A stretch of 64,000 nucleotides of DNA from Muriicola sp041358175 (GTDB lineage Bacteria > Bacteroidota > Bacteroidia > Flavobacteriales > Flavobacteriaceae), in NCBI RefSeq assembly GCF_041358175.1, contig NZ_JBGKBE010000009.1:1-64000 (forward strand), read 5' to 3'. Positions 62,317 to 64,000 of this stretch are shown here, piece after piece. The notes under the pieces are model-generated. The model ran no database searches and was not told where the DNA came from. It saw only the letters and a list, made by a program, of their open reading frames with translations. Position numbers and translations under genes: made by a program. The number at the start of each line of letters is the position of its first letter. Within the stretch, counting starts at the first letter, position 1.

Positions 62317-62880
62317 ATGAAAAAAGAATTCATTACCCTTGCGGTACTGGGCCTGTTTGCCCTGTCTGCATGTAAGCAAGCTGCTCCTGCTGAGGAGATG
62401 ACCAAAACTGAAGCACCTGATTATGCGGCATTTGACGAAAAAGTAGCCGTAATCAGTGCATTTTATCAGGCACATTCCGATGAGGATCTGGAAACTTTAA
62501 GCAACATGCTTGCTGACACCCTGCAGTGGAGTCCACCTCAGTATAACGGAAACCAATGGCTGGGGAAAGCGGATCTGCTCGCTGCTTTAAAGAATTATCA
62601 CGATAATTTTGAAAATATACAGTTTACTCCAGGGGTCGCTACTCCGGAAAGTACAGAAGGAGGCTACTGGTCAGGGTCAGTTTTTCCCGAAAAAACTGCA
62701 ACCAGCTCCCCAACTAATATCAGGGTTTACGGCACCTGGAATGCTACCCATACCGAAACGGGCAAGCCTATTGGAGTAAAATTCTACGCCCTGCTTTCTG
62801 TGAATAAAGACGGAAAAATTGTCAGTGGATCAGACTATTTTGATGTGAATGGCCTTGCAGTACAAATTGCGGCAGAATAG
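62317..62880 (+). CDS. SnoaL/NTF2-like lipoprotein
   Basis: A 187-residue lipoprotein (lipobox LSAC, KQAAPAEEMTK). The mature region has the NTF2-like pattern: helical start FDEKVAVISAFYQAHSDEDL, ETLSNMLADTLQWSPPQYNG, then beta strands (NIRVYGTWNATH, GVKFYALLSVNKDGKIV, SGSDYFDVNGLAVQ). SnoaL-like domains bind small hydrophobic ligands or act as cyclases and hydratases; function here unknown. Followed by a hairpin shared with the convergent katG. Confidence 0.8.
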   Translation: MKKEFITLAVLGLFALSACKQAAPAEEMTKTEAPDYAAFDEKVAVISAFYQAHSDEDLETLSNMLADTLQWSPPQYNGNQWLGKADLLAALKNYHDNFENIQFTPGVATPESTEGGYWSGSVFPEKTATSSPTNIRVYGTWNATHTETGKPIGVKFYALLSVNKDGKIVSGSDYFDVNGLAVQIAAE

Positions 62881-62904
62881 ACTTTTCCAATAATTGATTC
62901 ACAA

Positions 62905-62934
62905 AAAATGGCCCCGGAAAGGGACCATTTTATT
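62905..62934. terminator. Hairpin between convergent SnoaL-like gene and katG
   Basis: AAAATGG-C-CCC / GGG-A-CCATTTT with loop GGAAA and one mismatch, T-rich downstream on the plus strand and A-rich upstream, so usable in both directions. Confidence 0.65.
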
Positions 62935-62951
62935 CACTAAGAGGCTAAGCT

Positions 62952-64000
62952 TTAGGCCAGGTCGAACCGATCGAGGTTCATCACCTTATTCCATGCCTTT
63001 ACAAAGTCCTTTACAAACTTTCCATTGGCATCGTCAGAGCCATAGACTTCGGCAATTGCCCTAAGTTCAGTATTAGAACCAAAGATCAGATCAACCCTTG
63101 TTCCTGTCCATTTCTTCTCTCCTGTATTTCTGTCATGACTTTCGAATACCTCCTCATCAGAGTCGATAGCCTTCCATTCATTACTCATATCAAGTAGGTT
63201 TATAAAGAAATCATTACTAAGAGTTCCCGGTCTATTCGTAAATACACCATGTCCTGAACCATCATAATTCGCCGCAAGAGCTCTCATCCCTCCTACCAGA
63301 ACCGTCATTTCAGGTGCAGTAAGAGTCATTAATTGAGCTTTATCTACCAGCATATCTTCGGTTGAAACAGAAGATTTTATTTTGCGGTAGTTCCTGAAAC
63401 CATCGGCAATAGGCTCCAGTACGTCAAAGGCTTCCGCATCAGTCATCTCAGCTGAGGCATCAGTGCGCCCCGGAGAAAAAGGAACATTTATATGCTGTCT
63501 GGCGTCCTTTGCTGCTTTTTCAACTGCAGAGCATCCGCCAAGCACGATCAGATCCGCCAGGGATATTTTTTTATCCCCTTTCTGAGCAGCATTAAAGTCG
63601 TTCTGCACCTTCGTAAGCGCATCAAGCACTTTTCCTAATTGTACAGGATTGTTTACTTCCCATTGATTCTGAGGTTCAAGTCTTACACGAGCCCCATTAG
63701 CCCCTCCTCGATTATCAGAACCTCTGAAAGTGGAAGCAGATGCCCAGGCAGTGCTTACCAGTTCAGAAACGGATAGTCCTGTATTTAAAATCGTTTCTTT
63801 GAGGTTTTCAATATCCTTTTCATTTACGAGTTCATGATCAACCGCAGGAACAGGATCTTGCCAGATCAGCTCTTCTGAAGGAACTTCAGGACCGAGGAAA
63901 CGCGACTTGGGTCCCATGTCTCTATGGGTAAGTTTATACCATGCCTTTTGGTATGCTTCTTTAAATTCCTGAGGGTTCTCCAAGAAGTGCTTTGAAATTT
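62952..64000 (-). CDS. katG: Catalase-peroxidase KatG, C-terminal half (cut by the window end)
   Basis: The last ~349 residues of a catalase-peroxidase; the gene continues beyond 64000, so no start is present. Visible parts: ISKHFLENPQEF, AWYKLTHRDMGPKSRFLGPE, VSTAWASASTFRGSDNRGGA, NGARVRLEPQNQWEVNNP, GGMRALAANYDGSGHGVFTN, and WTGTRVDLIFGSNTELRAIA, ending FVKAWNKVMNLDRFDLA. This is the C-terminal, non-haem-binding duplicate domain; the haem-ligand and Trp-Tyr-Met catalytic parts lie outside the window. KatG removes hydrogen peroxide. A TTG at 63983 looks like a start only because the sequence ends; the frame reads on through it. Confidence 0.95.
   Translation of the reverse strand, partial: ISKHFLENPQEFKEAYQKAWYKLTHRDMGPKSRFLGPEVPSEELIWQDPVPAVDHELVNEKDIENLKETILNTGLSVSELVSTAWASASTFRGSDNRGGANGARVRLEPQNQWEVNNPVQLGKVLDALTKVQNDFNAAQKGDKKISLADLIVLGGCSAVEKAAKDARQHINVPFSPGRTDASAEMTDAEAFDVLEPIADGFRNYRKIKSSVSTEDMLVDKAQLMTLTAPEMTVLVGGMRALAANYDGSGHGVFTNRPGTLSNDFFINLLDMSNEWKAIDSDEEVFESHDRNTGEKKWTGTRVDLIFGSNTELRAIAEVYGSDDANGKFVKDFVKAWNKVMNLDRFDLA

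Overview
The window reads as chromosome from a marine-type Flavobacteriaceae (Bacteroidota). The evidence is a SusC/SusD pair, a type IX secretion (T9SS) type A sorting tail, many lipoproteins with Bacteroidota lipoboxes, Flavobacteria-type conserved proteins (Porin_10, GSCFA, DUF4136, DUF5522), and promoters of the Bacteroidota form TTG-N20-TAnnTTTG ahead of a tRNA, lysS and the left-edge transcript. I see no integrase, transposase, CRISPR array or phage module. Coding density is high and most genes are core or lineage-typical.

Layout. 1-160: promoter and probable leader of an rRNA operon running leftward out of the window. 256-8.2 kb: Porin_10 outer-membrane protein, then a giant secreted Asp-box/CARDB/thrombospondin-3 protein with a T9SS tail, translationally coupled to a lipoprotein. 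8.4-13.8 kb: leftward SusC-SusD-lipoprotein uptake operon with no degradative enzyme beside it. 14-19.6 kb: rnhB, a propeller lipoprotein, an OmpA-family protein and its partner. 19.7-25.1 kb: lipB, a DUF559 nuclease set among palindromic repeats, a 51-residue YqaE/Pmp3 protein, lysS and a PKD lipoprotein. 25.2-31.8 kb: SLC13/DASS transporter, two paralogous secreted proteins built of a 34-35 residue repeat centred on FDTxxYLPExFDPY, a metzincin-like protease and small secreted proteins. 31.8-35.5 kb: leftward overlapping operon ending in hemL, then DUF5522. 35.6-45.4 kb: DUF4136, aromatic amino acid hydroxylase, GSCFA, alaS, M23 peptidase, MerR, LemA and two TPM proteins. 45.4-50.4 kb: der and era, with an AT-rich NeuD-like acyltransferase between them and a conserved membrane gene that lacks a normal start codon; then an AGCS symporter.

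50.5-60.7 kb: initiator tRNA-Met with its promoter and terminator, a tRNA-adjacent tandem-repeat tract, then a large efflux operon: TetR regulator, TolC, HlyD adaptor, a lipoprotein broken by a frameshift at an A9 run, a membrane protein, two ABC ATPases, two ABC-2 permeases, a LOG-family enzyme and an outer-membrane phospholipase-like barrel. The arrangement resembles E. coli cecR-ybhGFSR with ybhF split in two. 61.0-64 kb: GH16 glucanase lipoprotein, a SnoaL-like lipoprotein and the C-terminal half of katG, cut by the window end.

The signals most worth following are the FDTxxYLP repeat pair, the A9 frameshift, the gene that seems to start at ATT behind an inserted acyltransferase, and the repeats beside the initiator tRNA and the DUF559 gene. 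Start codons were moved inward where an upstream start overlapped a promoter or terminator or gave an implausible N-terminus; each case is noted.
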